Source of the DNA: Erythrobacter longus
GTDB taxonomy: Bacteria; Pseudomonadota; Alphaproteobacteria; Sphingomonadales; Sphingomonadaceae
Reading direction: 5' to 3'
Length of the DNA stretch: 64,000 bases
Assembly (NCBI RefSeq): GCF_000715015.1
Contig: NZ_JMIW01000001.1
Location: forward strand, 1,194,910 to 1,258,909
Part shown: one piece after another, positions 1 to 8,178 of the stretch
Numbering within the stretch: the stretch's first letter is position 1
Layout: each line of letters opens with the position of its first letter
Made by a program: the position numbers and the translations under genes
Notes under the pieces: model-generated
What the model saw: the letters and a program-made list of their open reading frames with translations, nothing else
Told to the model about the DNA's origin: nothing
The model's database searches: none

Positions 1-1089
1 ATCGGCCATATGGCCAATGGTTGTTTCGGGTTCAGGATTAGCATCATCCCAATCGGCCATCGCTGCCTCAACAATGTCGGGTTGTCCGGGGTACAGGGAT
101 TTTTGCCGCGCTTCGACAGCGACGCGCTCTGCAAACCACTCGCGCCGTTCTTCGTTGAGATATCCGGGTACCGCATCGACCATCACGATGCCGCCATTGT
201 CTGGCAACCTCATCAAAACGCCGTCGGGCACATTGCGCGGATGACCATTGATCGCGCGCGCTCCTGAATGGCTAAAAATGACTGGGGTACCCGCCACATC
301 AAGCGCGTCCATCATCGTCTTCTCGCTCACATGGCTAAGGTCCACCAGCATCCCCAGCCGGTTCATTTCGCGCACCACATCCTTGCCAAAATCGGTCAGA
401 CCATTGTGAACCGGGTCATCGGTCGCACTGTCAGCCCAAGGCGTATTTTGAAAGTGAGTAAGCGTCATATAGCGCGCGCCAAGCTCATACATCTGGCGCA
501 GCACTGCGAGGCTTGACCCAATGGAATGCCCGCCTTCCATGCCGATGATGGAGGCAATCCGTCCATTCGCCATCGCAAATTCAATCGCGTCGGCTGTATC
601 GGTGTATGCCAATTGCCCTGGATATTGATCGATCAGGCGCTTCATCACGTCGATCTGTTCGAGCGTCTGGCGCACTGCCTCTGCCTCGGTCTGGTTCACC
701 GAAACAAAAACCGACCAAAACTGCGCGCCCACGCGCCCCTCGGCCAGCCGATTCAGATCGGTTTGCATCATGCGGCCATCCGGGTGGTTTTCGCCCGTCC
801 GCGTGGTGTCGGTAAAGTCGAAATCGCCTATCTGATTGTCGTTCCTGATACGCAGTTGATACGGCACGTCATTGTGCCCATCAAAAACAGGCGCCACATC
901 CAGCGCAATCAAGGCCTCTTCGAGGGCTGGATCAGGTGGAGGAGCAGGCTTTTCCTCTTCCACCTCAACCACATCCGCCATATCATCGCCGGCCAAGGGT
1001 TCTGCGTCCTGGCCCCAAACAGGCGTACCTGCGGCCAAAGCCAAGGTGGCGAAAGCCAATGCGGTCAGGGACAAATAGGATTTTTGCAT
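1..1089 (-). CDS. Membrane dipeptidase (peptidase family M19), 3' end outside window
   Basis: Zinc-dependent dipeptidase of the renal dipeptidase family, which hydrolyses dipeptides. 363 codons are visible and the frame is still open at base 1, so the C-terminus lies outside the window. The N-terminus ([21 protein letters not shown]) is a signal peptide, so the enzyme is exported. The metal-binding DGHNDVPYQ motif sits near residues 70-77. Further along are [11 protein letters not shown], with the family's bridging Glu, then LVDLSHVSE and FSHSGARA, all typical of M19. The ATG at 1089 is the first start in frame before the signal peptide. It stands alone, divergent from the DoxX-like gene. Family assignment is firm; the substrate is unknown. 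Confidence 0.93.
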   Translation of the reverse strand, partial: MQKSYLSLTALAFATLALAAGTPVWGQDAEPLAGDDMADVVEVEEEKPAPPPDPALEEALIALDVAPVFDGHNDVPYQLRIRNDNQIGDFDFTDTTRTGENHPDGRMMQTDLNRLAEGRVGAQFWSVFVSVNQTEAEAVRQTLEQIDVMKRLIDQYPGQLAYTDTADAIEFAMANGRIASIIGMEGGHSIGSSLAVLRQMYELGARYMTLTHFQNTPWADSATDDPVHNGLTDFGKDVVREMNRLGMLVDLSHVSEKTMMDALDVAGTPVIFSHSGARAINGHPRNVPDGVLMRLPDNGGIVMVDAVPGYLNEERREWFAERVAVEARQKSLYPGQPDIVEAAMADWDDANPEPETTIGHMAD

Positions 1090-1233
1090 CTAGGCACTCT
1101 CTTCCGGTAGGCGAAGGTGTGATAGGTCACATCTGCATTTTCTGAATAGCGGTCTTACGCCAATCGAACAATTGCGCTTTACCACCAGTCCAGACGACAG
1201 GGCTGCGAACGAACAGGACCGCAAAGGAAGAGC

Positions 1234-1644
1234 ATGATGATCAAGGCCGTTCTGCGCATCGTGATGGGCGTGTTTTATGGTTTTGCCGGATATATGCATC
1301 TGGCAAAGCCTGATCCGTTCCTTTCCATCATGCCCGGTGCCATTCCTTTTCCTGAACAGATCGTTTTCTGGACCGGAATTGCCGAAATCCTGGGCGCGGC
1401 CGCGCTCCTCCAACCTTTTCATCAGCGTTTGCGGCAAGCGGGGGGAATTGGCCTTGCGCTTTATGCGCTGTGTGTGTGGCCGGCCAATATCAATCATTTC
1501 ATCCTAGATATGGCGCGCGAGGATGGCGGTCTTGGCCTTGCCTATCATGTGCCGCGCATGATCGCGCAGCCGGTGCTCATCTGGCTGGCGCTTTGGGTGG
1601 GCGATGTGCCGATGCCTTGGACAAAGCACACGCGCAGCGATTAG
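1234..1644 (+). CDS. DoxX-like small integral membrane protein
   Basis: 136 residues with four hydrophobic segments (roughly residues 3-20, 42-60, 66-85 and 108-124). An early GFAGYMHLAKP stretch and the phrase WTGIAEILGAAALL are typical of DoxX-like proteins. The family is integral to the inner membrane and has no well-established biochemical role. An AAGGAAG ribosome-binding site precedes two adjacent ATG codons (1234 and 1237); either could be used. It is divergent from the dipeptidase and convergent with the SWIB gene, with a hairpin between the stops. Confidence 0.8.
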   Translation: MMIKAVLRIVMGVFYGFAGYMHLAKPDPFLSIMPGAIPFPEQIVFWTGIAEILGAAALLQPFHQRLRQAGGIGLALYALCVWPANINHFILDMAREDGGLGLAYHVPRMIAQPVLIWLALWVGDVPMPWTKHTRSD

Positions 1645-1661
1645 GAAAGCACAAACATTCA

Positions 1662-1701
1662 GGCCGGCAAAAGCGGTGTTCAACACACCACTCCGCCGGC
1701 C
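1662..1701. terminator. Nested inverted repeat between convergent genes
   Basis: GGCCGGC (1662-1668) pairs with GCCGGCC (1695-1701). Inside it GGTGT (1675-1679) pairs with ACACC (1685-1689). The structure lies between the stop codons of the DoxX-like gene and the SWIB gene, as expected for a bidirectional terminator. An A/T-rich stretch (aaattaaa) follows on the plus-strand side. Its role as a terminator is inferred from position and shape. Confidence 0.5.
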
Positions 1702-1722
1702 CAAATTAAAGCTCGTTGAGGC

Positions 1723-1974
1723 TTAGGTAAGGTGCTTAGACACCGCAGCCGTCATCTTGAACATGGAGATCTGGTCTTTGCCGATCACCGCGCCAAGCTT
1801 GCCGTCTGGATTGATCTGACGCTTGTCCTTGCTGTCCTGAAGGTTGTTCGCCTTGATGTATTCCCAGACTTTCGAAGTCACTTGAGCACGGGTCATCGGG
1901 CCTTTGCCGATTACCGCTTCAAGATCGCCTGAAAGTGTTACGGGCTTTTGAAGTGCGTTTGTCTTGCCAGCCAT
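1723..1974 (-). CDS. SWIB/MDM2 domain protein
   Basis: An 83-residue protein that is almost entirely one SWIB/MDM2 fold. Key phrases are MTRAQVTSKVWEYIKANNLQD and KRQINPDGKLGAVIG, which match the bacterial stand-alone SWIB domains. Eukaryotic SWIB domains belong to chromatin remodellers; related bacterial proteins occur alone or fused to topoisomerase I and their role is not settled. The start has a strong AGGGAGA ribosome-binding site. A monocistronic layout is likely, since the PEBP gene upstream ends more than 70 bases away behind a short repeat array. Confidence 0.93.
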   Translation of the reverse strand: MAGKTNALQKPVTLSGDLEAVIGKGPMTRAQVTSKVWEYIKANNLQDSKDKRQINPDGKLGAVIGKDQISMFKMTAAVSKHLT

Positions 1975-2008
1975 GGTTAGTCTCCCTTGTAATTATGGCA
2001 GTTCAATC

Positions 2009-2056
2009 AAAATCGAAATTGGTCACAATCGAAATTAGTCCCAATCGCAATCAGTC
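2009..2056. repeat. Three tandem imperfect 16-bp units
   Basis: Units at 2009-2024, 2025-2040 and 2041-2056 follow the pattern (a/c)(a/c)AATCG(a/c)AAT(t/c)(a/g)GTC. They cover the gap between the PEBP and SWIB genes, and the third unit includes the PEBP stop codon. Imperfect copies of the motif (tcaaaattctcatcgaaat) seem to continue into the last codons of the gene, which encode an acidic tail. Confidence 0.7.
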
Positions 2057-2644
2057 CAAGTCAAAATTCTCATCGAAATCGGCATCCGCCGCCTCAACGC
2101 CAGTAAATGGCGCATAAAGAACAGCGCAGCCGGTCACAAATCCTTGTATTGCTTTCTTCAGTTCCTCAACGCTAGCCCCCGGCATGAGAGTGAGCGGCAA
2201 GTCTGTGGAGAAAATCTGAAACACATAATGGCGCGTCTCACCAATCGGTGGATCGGGCAACAGCCATTCGGAATTGCCCAGCGCGTTTTTGCCAGCCCTT
2301 GGCGGCACTTCGCCTTCGAGCAATTTGCCCTTCTGCCCCGGCAATCCCCACAGTGCCCATTGGCACGGTGGTACATCGTTATCACTCGACGCTTCCTCGA
2401 CAATGATCACGATCTCTTGTGATCCCGGAGGAGGCGCGGTCCATTCCAAAGGCGGGGCAACCGCATCTTCTTCAACAGCGGTAAAGCACGGATCAAGCAC
2501 TTCCCCGTTGCCAAAGGCAGGGCTCCATAACTTAAACCCGCCTTTGCCAAGCGTCTTCCCATCACCAAGGCTTGCTATCGCAAGCCCGGGATGGCGCGCT
2601 GCTTCAGGTAGAGCATTTGAGAGCCAGTCAGGCAAATCAGGCAT
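2051..2644 (-). CDS. YbhB/YbcL-type PEBP (phosphatidylethanolamine-binding) family protein
   Basis: 197 residues without a signal peptide, so probably cytoplasmic. The PEBP ligand-pocket phrases are recognisable: GFKLWSPAF, then AVAPPLEWTAPPPGSQE, then CQWALWGLPG, and late ETRHYVFQIFSTDLPL. The usual DPDAP motif is altered here (EEASSDNDVPP), which marks a divergent subfamily. The C-terminus is a short acidic tail encoded partly by a tandem repeat. A GGAAAG ribosome-binding site supports the ATG at 2644. Bacterial members have no established substrate. Confidence 0.85.
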   Translation of the reverse strand: MPDLPDWLSNALPEAARHPGLAIASLGDGKTLGKGGFKLWSPAFGNGEVLDPCFTAVEEDAVAPPLEWTAPPPGSQEIVIIVEEASSDNDVPPCQWALWGLPGQKGKLLEGEVPPRAGKNALGNSEWLLPDPPIGETRHYVFQIFSTDLPLTLMPGASVEELKKAIQGFVTGCAVLYAPFTGVEAADADFDENFDLD

Positions 2645-2890
2645 GATTCTGTCTTTCCATTCCTATGTTGCTAGTCCGAACACGGGGGCAAAACGAGAGA
2701 GGTCTGGGGGATTTGCCCCGGTTTCTGAGGAAAACTCCATAAATTTTACACTCAAAAACCTCCAGTCCCGATCAATTGTCGTGATAGGGGCGCAAAGACA
2801 AGCCTTGCCCGCTGCTTCGATGTATGCATGAATGCTCATCGCTAGGGGTTATTGAAAACACGATTAAGATGCGGGAGCACACCCTTTTTC

Positions 2891-4336
2891 ATGACATTTG
2901 ACCTGAATGTAGCTGGGCGAACCGCCCTTTCGGCAACACTTGCATTGGCGCTTGCAGCATGTGGCGGCGGTGGAAGCAGTCCGCCACCGACCGCTGGTCC
3001 ATCCCCATCACCCGCTCCTCCGACAACGGGTGCCTGTTCGGTTGGCAACCAGATTGCGTTTGCTGATGATGTGCTCAATGATTGGTACCTCTTCCCAGAC
3101 CTTCTGGACAACACGGTCAACCAAGCGGATTTCACCACAGTCCAATCCTTCCTTGATGCGCGCGTGGCACCCGCACGAGCGCAATCGCGCGATGTTGGCT
3201 TTACCTTTGCAACCTCGATTGCGGATGAAAATGCGCTGATCAACTCAGGCTCCAGCGCAGGCTTTGGTGTGCGGTTGAGCTTTGATCAGATCAACAACCG
3301 CCTTTTCATCCTCGAAGCGTTTGAAAATGCCCCCGGATTTGCCGCTGGCATTGACCGAGGCACCCAAATCCTCGCGATTGGTACGAGCTCTGCCAATCTT
3401 CAAACCGTCAGCAGCCTGCTTGCAAGCGGTGGCCCTGGCGCTGTTGTCGATGCACTTGGTCCAACGGAGGCCGGGATCACCCGTGTGCTGCGTTTTGCGC
3501 AGGCCGATGGGACAGTGCTGGAACGCAGCATTGCCAAGGCCGACTTCTCGCTTGATCCGGTGTCGGACCGATATGGCGCGGTCATTATTCAGGATGGCGG
3601 GCGCAACGTCGGATATCTCAATCTGCGCACCTTTATCGTGGGTTCCGCAGCCGACGAGCTGCGCGGTGCATTTCAACTGTTTGCCGCAAATAATGTTGAC
3701 GAGCTTATCATGGACTTTCGCTATAACGGCGGCGGGCTCGTCAGCGTCGCGGAGACGCTGGGCGATTTGATGGGCCGTGACCAGATCGGATCGCTGTTCA
3801 GCAGCACCGTCCTTCGGCCAGAGCGTGCTGATAACAATGCAACACGCCTGTTCCGAAGCGAACTCAACGCTCTGAAACCTGAGGCCCTCGTCCTTATAGG
3901 CACAGGCAGCACCGCCTCGGCAAGTGAACTGGTGACCAACGCCATGCTTCCTTATGTTGCCTCCAATCGCATCGCATTGGTGGGTTCGGACACTTCAGGC
4001 AAACCAGTGGGCCAGTTTGCCTTCGACCTTGACGAATGTGACCTGCGGGTTCGTGCAGTCACTTTCCAGACATTGAACGCCAATAACGAAGGCGAATATT
4101 TCACCGGCCTTGCCAGCGTGATGCCAAACACCTGCCGGGCCAATGACGACTTTACCCGGCCGCTTGGCGATCCGAACGAAGCGTCAATCGCAACTGCGCT
4201 CGACTTTCTCGCGGGGCGCAGCTGTACCGCGATCAGCGGCGTTCAACGCCAGATTGCACAGAGCGCTCCGGCGATGGAAATGATGAAGCCGAAAGCGCCC
4301 ACCGCTGCGCAGTATCAAGTGCCCGGACTTTTCTAA
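2891..4336 (+). CDS. S41 family peptidase, lipoprotein (C-terminal processing protease type)
   Basis: 481 residues from the ATG at 2891. An in-frame TTG at 2852 is less likely because only the later start gives a clean lipoprotein signal (TLALALAACGGGG, lipobox Cys near residue 24). A Pro/Ser-rich linker follows. A PDZ-like region (FGVRLSFDQINNRLFILEAF, GFAAGIDRGTQILAIG) precedes the tail-specific protease domain with DFRYNGGGLVSVAETLGDLMG and the serine region GTGSTASASELV, where the catalytic Ser is near residue 343. Probably anchored in the envelope facing the periplasm. The substrate is unknown. No partner gene is adjacent in an operon. Confidence 0.9.
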   Translation: MTFDLNVAGRTALSATLALALAACGGGGSSPPPTAGPSPSPAPPTTGACSVGNQIAFADDVLNDWYLFPDLLDNTVNQADFTTVQSFLDARVAPARAQSRDVGFTFATSIADENALINSGSSAGFGVRLSFDQINNRLFILEAFENAPGFAAGIDRGTQILAIGTSSANLQTVSSLLASGGPGAVVDALGPTEAGITRVLRFAQADGTVLERSIAKADFSLDPVSDRYGAVIIQDGGRNVGYLNLRTFIVGSAADELRGAFQLFAANNVDELIMDFRYNGGGLVSVAETLGDLMGRDQIGSLFSSTVLRPERADNNATRLFRSELNALKPEALVLIGTGSTASASELVTNAMLPYVASNRIALVGSDTSGKPVGQFAFDLDECDLRVRAVTFQTLNANNEGEYFTGLASVMPNTCRANDDFTRPLGDPNEASIATALDFLAGRSCTAISGVQRQIAQSAPAMEMMKPKAPTAAQYQVPGLF

Positions 4337-4382
4337 AGAACTGACCCAAGCCATCCAGTTATGGCGCCATTGGCTGCGATTA

Positions 4383-4841
4383 TCAGGGGATCGTCTCCCC
4401 TTCGGTAAATAGCTGCGCATCGGTGTGCGCACAGCCAAACAATGTCACCTCGTCCAATTGCAATGTCGCGGTGTAGGGATAGGTGCGATCGCTCATGCCA
4501 TCGCTGCATTCCCCCGGTGTCAGCGCGAGGGTGACCGGTGCCCCTGCCCAATCGCCAGAGAAACCAAGGCCGTTATTGCCTGCAAAACGCGTGAGAGAAA
4601 AAGTCTCGCCGTCGATTAGCTCTGGCGTTGAATATTTGGCTTGATAGCCGTCGCCGTGGGGGATGATGGTAAGTGCCCAGAACGGCTCTGTTCCGCCTAC
4701 GTCGATGACCTCGGCTTCGTCGATGCCATCGAACGGCTTTGTATCGCGCGATATTTCGCCGGGAGTTTCACTGCATCCAGCAAGCAATGCTGGCACGAGG
4801 ACCAAAAGGGCGAAGCGATTGTAAACCAAGGGCCGTATCAT
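4383..4841 (-). CDS. Small COG3650-like lipoprotein
   Basis: 152 residues with a lipoprotein signal (LLVLVPALLAGCS, lipobox Cys near residue 23). The body carries GTEPFWALTI at its start, then LTPGECSDGMSDRTYPYTATL and a closing LFGCA. These phrases characterise a family of small envelope proteins of unknown function. The conserved cysteines in GECSDG and FGCAH could form a disulfide. An AAGGGA site precedes the ATG. It may be co-transcribed with the fasciclin gene upstream, although the gap is about 60 bases. Confidence 0.75.
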   Translation of the reverse strand: MIRPLVYNRFALLVLVPALLAGCSETPGEISRDTKPFDGIDEAEVIDVGGTEPFWALTIIPHGDGYQAKYSTPELIDGETFSLTRFAGNNGLGFSGDWAGAPVTLALTPGECSDGMSDRTYPYTATLQLDEVTLFGCAHTDAQLFTEGETIP

Positions 4842-4902
4842 GCCGATCCCTTAGCATTGTCTGCGGACGGTAGGAAACCGCCCGCAGAACAACATTATTG
4901 GC

Positions 4903-5484
4903 TTAACCTGGCATCAAAACGGTGTCGATCACGTGGATCAGGCCGTTTGACGCTTCGACATTAGTCGCAGTGACGGTCGCGGTTCCGCCTGTTGCATCGG
5001 TGAGCACAACTGCGCCATCAACCAGAGTTGCAGTCAAAGTACCGCCGCCAACGGTGGTGATGGTGTAGCCTGCTTCGCCAGCTTCTTCGATCGCAGCGGT
5101 CAAGGTGGCTGCATCAACAGCGCCTTCGACGACGTGGTAGGTCAGAATGCTGGTGAGGGTGTCAGTGTCGGTGGTGGTGAGCGTTTCAACGGTGCCTTCT
5201 GGCAGTTTGCCAAACGCATCATTGGTTGGCGCAAACACGGTAAACGGACCTTCGCCGCTAAGGGTTTCGCCAAGATTGGCAGCGGTTACGGCTGCGACGA
5301 GGGTTGAGAAGGTTTCATCGCCTGATGCAACTTCTGGGATAGTGCCAGGAGCAGCGGCTTCTTCTGCCACCATCGTGTCATCGGTCATCGCGTCTTCGGT
5401 CTCCGCTTCCGCGCCGCAAGCTACAAGTGCGAGCGCGCTGACCGCGGTAAAGCCGGTGATGAGGGTTTTCTTCAGCATATTCAT
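4903..5484 (-). CDS. Fasciclin (FAS1) domain lipoprotein
   Basis: 193 residues from the ATG at 5484, which has a GGAAG site upstream; a longer frame reaching 5568 lacks support. The signal peptide ends in ALALVACGAEAE, a lipobox. An Ala/Glu/Asp-rich linker leads to a single FAS1 domain: DETFSTLVAAVTAANLGETL, then the H1 motif FTVFAPTNDAFGKLP, and the H2 motif GLIHVIDTVLMPG at the very end. FAS1 lipoproteins are envelope proteins linked to adhesion or matrix binding. Divergent from the photolyase-like gene with about 140 bases between them. Confidence 0.93.
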   Translation of the reverse strand: MNMLKKTLITGFTAVSALALVACGAEAETEDAMTDDTMVAEEAAAPGTIPEVASGDETFSTLVAAVTAANLGETLSGEGPFTVFAPTNDAFGKLPEGTVETLTTTDTDTLTSILTYHVVEGAVDAATLTAAIEEAGEAGYTITTVGGGTLTATLVDGAVVLTDATGGTATVTATNVEASNGLIHVIDTVLMPG

Positions 5485-5624
5485 TTCGGGGGATCTTCCT
5501 TCAATTGTTCGGCCCCTTGGGGACCGACTGGGAACTTCGAGAAGCCGCAGGGGTTCTGACGACTTCACTATGTAGTACGCACGAGACTTAGTGATGGATC
5601 CATTTACCTTTGCAGGACTTTCGC

Positions 5625-6851
5625 ATGACCTTCATATCTACCCGCCAAGCGGGCCTTGACCGGCTGCAAGAATTCACGCCTCATGCGGGCACTGCCTATG
5701 CGCGCTCGCGCAATTTTGACGATGGTACGGTCAAGGACGCGATGCGCGGCAATGTCTCGCAATTGTCGCCCTGGCTGCATGCCGGATTGCTGAGCGAAAG
5801 CGAAGTGATTGCGGCGGCCCTGGCTGAGCATGGTCCCGAAAAGGCAGAAAGTTTTGTCTCCGAAGTGTTCTGGCGGGTCTATTTCAAAGGATACCTCGAA
5901 CAGCGTCCCACCGTCTGGGCAAGCTTTGTCCAGGGGCGCGATGCGGCGCTCGCAAGCGTGGGCGGCAATGCCGGGCTCGCGAAAGCTTACGCCGAAGCGA
6001 CGCAGGGGCGCACCGGCATCGAAGCGTTTGATCATTGGGCGCGCGAACTTGTTCAAACAGGTTACCTTCACAACCATGCCCGCATGTGGTTTGCGAGCAT
6101 CTGGATATTCACACTCAAGCTTGACTGGCAGCTTGGGGCCGATTTCTTTTTGCGCCACCTTGTCGATGGCGATGCGGCCTCGAACACGCTGTCGTGGCGC
6201 TGGACCTGCGGGCTTCACACCAAGGGCAAGACCTATCTGGCGCGCGCCGACAATATCGAGCGCTACACCCAAAGGCATCCGCAAGGCCCGCTCGCCGCCC
6301 AAGGCCTGGCCGAAGAAGCAGAGCCGCTTGAAGAGGCGCAGGAACATTCCCGCGCCATGCCCGACCTGCCCCTCCCAGAGCTGGGCGATGAACCTTTTGC
6401 CCTGCTCCTCCATGACGAGCGGGCAAGCCACGTCCCGCTCAGCCTTTCCGCAAAGCCTTCGCTTGTCATTGCCGCTGCCCGGCCAGAGGCAAGGTCACCC
6501 AGTGAGATCGGCAAGCTTGCGCAAGACTTCGCTCATCATGCGGTCACTCAAGGGGCCAAGGCGGCTGGCAAAGCCTTCAGTTGCAACACCGCCGAATGGG
6601 CCGCTGACACCAGCCTTGCCGATATCCTTGCCGATGCAGGGATCGAAAATGTGGCAACGCCTTACCTTCCCACCGGATGGACCCGCGATGCGCTTTGGGG
6701 CGAGCTTTCCACCTTGGAACGCCACGGTGAGCTTACCCAGCTGGTCAGCGATCTCGACCGGGCGACCTGGCCCCACGCAAGGGCCGGGTTTTTCCGCGTC
6801 AAGAAAGCCATTCCCGACATTCTGGCCGAGCTAGGCATCACGGGCGGTTAG
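5625..6851 (+). CDS. Photolyase/cryptochrome-like FAD-binding domain protein with non-canonical layout
   Basis: 408 residues from the ATG at 5625 (CAGGA site 7 bases upstream; a TTG at 5610 is also in frame). The FAD-binding helical domain of DNA photolyases occupies about residues 10-215. It shows QLSPWLHAGLLSESEV, SEVFWRVYFKGYLEQRP, FDHWARELVQTGYLHNHARM, and SNTLSWRWTCGLHTKGKTYL, which corresponds to the canonical N-G-G-W-Q-W region. The roughly 200-residue antenna-binding domain that normally precedes it is absent. Instead about 170 residues with alpha/beta character follow it (SLVIAAARPEA, PYLPTGWTRDALWGEL). It may repair UV damage or sense light; activity is uncertain. Confidence 0.8.
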   Translation: MTFISTRQAGLDRLQEFTPHAGTAYARSRNFDDGTVKDAMRGNVSQLSPWLHAGLLSESEVIAAALAEHGPEKAESFVSEVFWRVYFKGYLEQRPTVWASFVQGRDAALASVGGNAGLAKAYAEATQGRTGIEAFDHWARELVQTGYLHNHARMWFASIWIFTLKLDWQLGADFFLRHLVDGDAASNTLSWRWTCGLHTKGKTYLARADNIERYTQRHPQGPLAAQGLAEEAEPLEEAQEHSRAMPDLPLPELGDEPFALLLHDERASHVPLSLSAKPSLVIAAARPEARSPSEIGKLAQDFAHHAVTQGAKAAGKAFSCNTAEWAADTSLADILADAGIENVATPYLPTGWTRDALWGELSTLERHGELTQLVSDLDRATWPHARAGFFRVKKAIPDILAELGITGG

Positions 6852-6870
6852 GCCCCAAGCCGCGGGTTGA

Positions 6871-7215
6871 TCACATCACCTTGTCGGGGCGAGGCTCGTG
6901 CTTGTGGCGCTCTTCCTTGCCGAACAACCGCTCAAGCCGCTGGGCCAGAGTGTTGGCAGCCTTGCGTGCCGCATCATCGACCTTGTCCGCTTTACCGGTG
7001 ACACCAATCGGGCGACCACCGCGCGGACGCGCTTCGATTGTGCAATGCTTGTCATCAGCGCCATGTTTGGAGCCGTTGACGTCGCTCACATGCACCTCAA
7101 CGCGGGTAAGGCGTTCTTCGAAGCGGGAGAGCTTCTCTCGCACCATCTCTTCAATTCGCTCCGCCACATTGGCGGTGCCCATGACGGAACTGTCGGAATT
7201 GAATTGAAATTGCAT
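6871..7215 (-). CDS. hpf: HPF/RaiA family ribosome-associated inhibitor
   Basis: 114 residues of the ribosome hibernation factor family, which bind the 30S subunit between the mRNA and tRNA channels in stationary phase. Visible signatures are the N-terminal VAERIEEMVREKLSRFEERLTRVEVHVSDVNG, cut here by description only at its start and end, the CTIEARPRGGRPIGV strand, and DAARKAANTLAQRLERLFG. It is the short form, lacking the C-terminal dimerisation domain of long HPF. A GGAGA site precedes the ATG. A perfect palindrome lies about 170 bases upstream. Confidence 0.9.
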   Translation of the reverse strand: MQFQFNSDSSVMGTANVAERIEEMVREKLSRFEERLTRVEVHVSDVNGSKHGADDKHCTIEARPRGGRPIGVTGKADKVDDAARKAANTLAQRLERLFGKEERHKHEPRPDKVM

Positions 7216-7382
7216 ATTTGCATCTCCTCTTTTGATAGCACCTTATGTGCACTTCAAATGTGGTGATTAAGGGGCGGGATTTGAAGTGTTGTATCCTAGA
7301 GATTGATACTTAGGCGATACGCTGCCTAGCGTAAGCTTTGGACCGGGCCATCCGATGGTTCGTGAGGGGCGATCACACCCCG

Positions 7383-7474
7383 CTATGAGACACATGTGTC
7401 TCATAGCCTACACCTGTAGTCGTCATAACATTCTGAAATTGCTCGATTTCCCTTGTTAACCCTATGAGACACAT
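7383..7474. promoter_or_regulatory. Perfect 24-bp palindrome plus repeated half-site upstream of hpf
   Basis: Bases 7383-7406 read CTATGAGACACA followed immediately by its exact reverse complement. A second copy of CTATGAGACACAT occurs at 7462-7474. The pair lies in the 315-base gap (7216-7530) between the 3' end of the HTH gene and the start of hpf; I see no gene in that gap. A dyad this long with a repeated half-site suggests an operator, although a terminator for the HTH gene is possible. Confidence 0.5.
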
Positions 7475-7530
7475 TGGCGCGAGAGCCGGAAACCTGTCCA
7501 TTTTACCCATGCAGTCTCACCCGTGCTGTT

Positions 7531-8058
7531 TCATCCATCCGGGGGCCACTCGTCACTCCACCGCTCCAGACCGAGCTCGATCCGCCGTAAAAGGCTCTCG
7601 AATTCGCTACGGGTTCCGTCGGGTCGATAGGCGGAAGCGGGGTGCGATTGCGGAATGTAACTGGGCCGCGCCTGCTCGCGCAGGGCCAGCAACGCAACCG
7701 TCAACCGCTCATCATATTTGCGCGATGTATGGATCAGCTCGCCTTTGTAAAAATGCGGGACTTCGACCCCGTTCAGCGCCCGGTCCAGCGCCGCATCAGC
7801 AAGCGCATCCATCCCGCACGAAAACGCAGCATCCCATGCAAGATCAAACGCCTCCCCCCTAAGATCAGCCCGCAATCGGTACGCCGACGAACGCCCAACC
7901 CCCACCATCCGCGCCGCGTCCGCGACACTATGGGTGGATGCAAGGGCGCGCAAAAAGGCGGTCTGCACATCAGGCGTCCAGCGCCTGCGCTCAGGTTCGA
8001 TAATCGCCTGCGCTTGGTTTTGAGTAAGGTCGGTGCGGTTCGAAGATGTCTGTGTCAT
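7531..8058 (-). CDS. Small helix-turn-helix protein (terminase-small-subunit-like)
   Basis: 175 residues. The N-terminal third contains RRRWTPDVQTAFLRALASTH, SVADAARMVGVGRSSAYRLR, a typical helix-turn-helix in which the recognition helix would be GRSSAYRLRAD. The rest (FDLAWDAAFSCGMDALADAALDRALNGVEV) is helical. This arrangement resembles phage terminase small subunits and a group of sphingomonad proteins of unknown role; no phage genes surround it. It probably binds DNA. The start has only a weak ribosome-binding site. Confidence 0.65.
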   Translation of the reverse strand: MTQTSSNRTDLTQNQAQAIIEPERRRWTPDVQTAFLRALASTHSVADAARMVGVGRSSAYRLRADLRGEAFDLAWDAAFSCGMDALADAALDRALNGVEVPHFYKGELIHTSRKYDERLTVALLALREQARPSYIPQSHPASAYRPDGTRSEFESLLRRIELGLERWSDEWPPDG

Positions 8059-8108
8059 CCGCGATTATAAGGCAGATTTTCGTAAAGTAGGAAAGTTTGG
8101 CGGCCACC

Positions 8109-8178
8109 AGTGCACCCGCTCATTTCCCCAGCTCAGTACACCCGCTCAGTTCCCCAGCTCAGTGCACCAGCTCAATCC
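8109..8178. repeat. 26-bp tandem repeat, about 2.7 copies
   Basis: Units at 8109-8134 and 8135-8160 differ at only two positions. A partial third unit runs from 8161 to 8178 and contains the stop codon of the downstream minus-strand gene. The unit has the form AGTGCACCCGCTC followed by (A/G)TTTCCCCAGCTC or a near variant. No coding frame crosses it with a convincing product. Confidence 0.8.

Noticed and set aside
526..1110. 194-codon plus-strand frame over the dipeptidase
   Set aside because: Antisense shadow; the minus-strand frame has a signal peptide and all M19 motifs.
5485..5624. EcfG-type general-stress promoter between the fasciclin and photolyase-like genes
   Set aside because: Only an imperfect match (AGAAC and AGTT about 16 bases apart) is present, not the GGAAC/CGTT consensus.
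7383..7406. Possible lux-box or LexA operator
   Set aside because: Palindrome has neither the lux-box ends nor the GTTC-type LexA half-sites, so I call it only an unassigned dyad.
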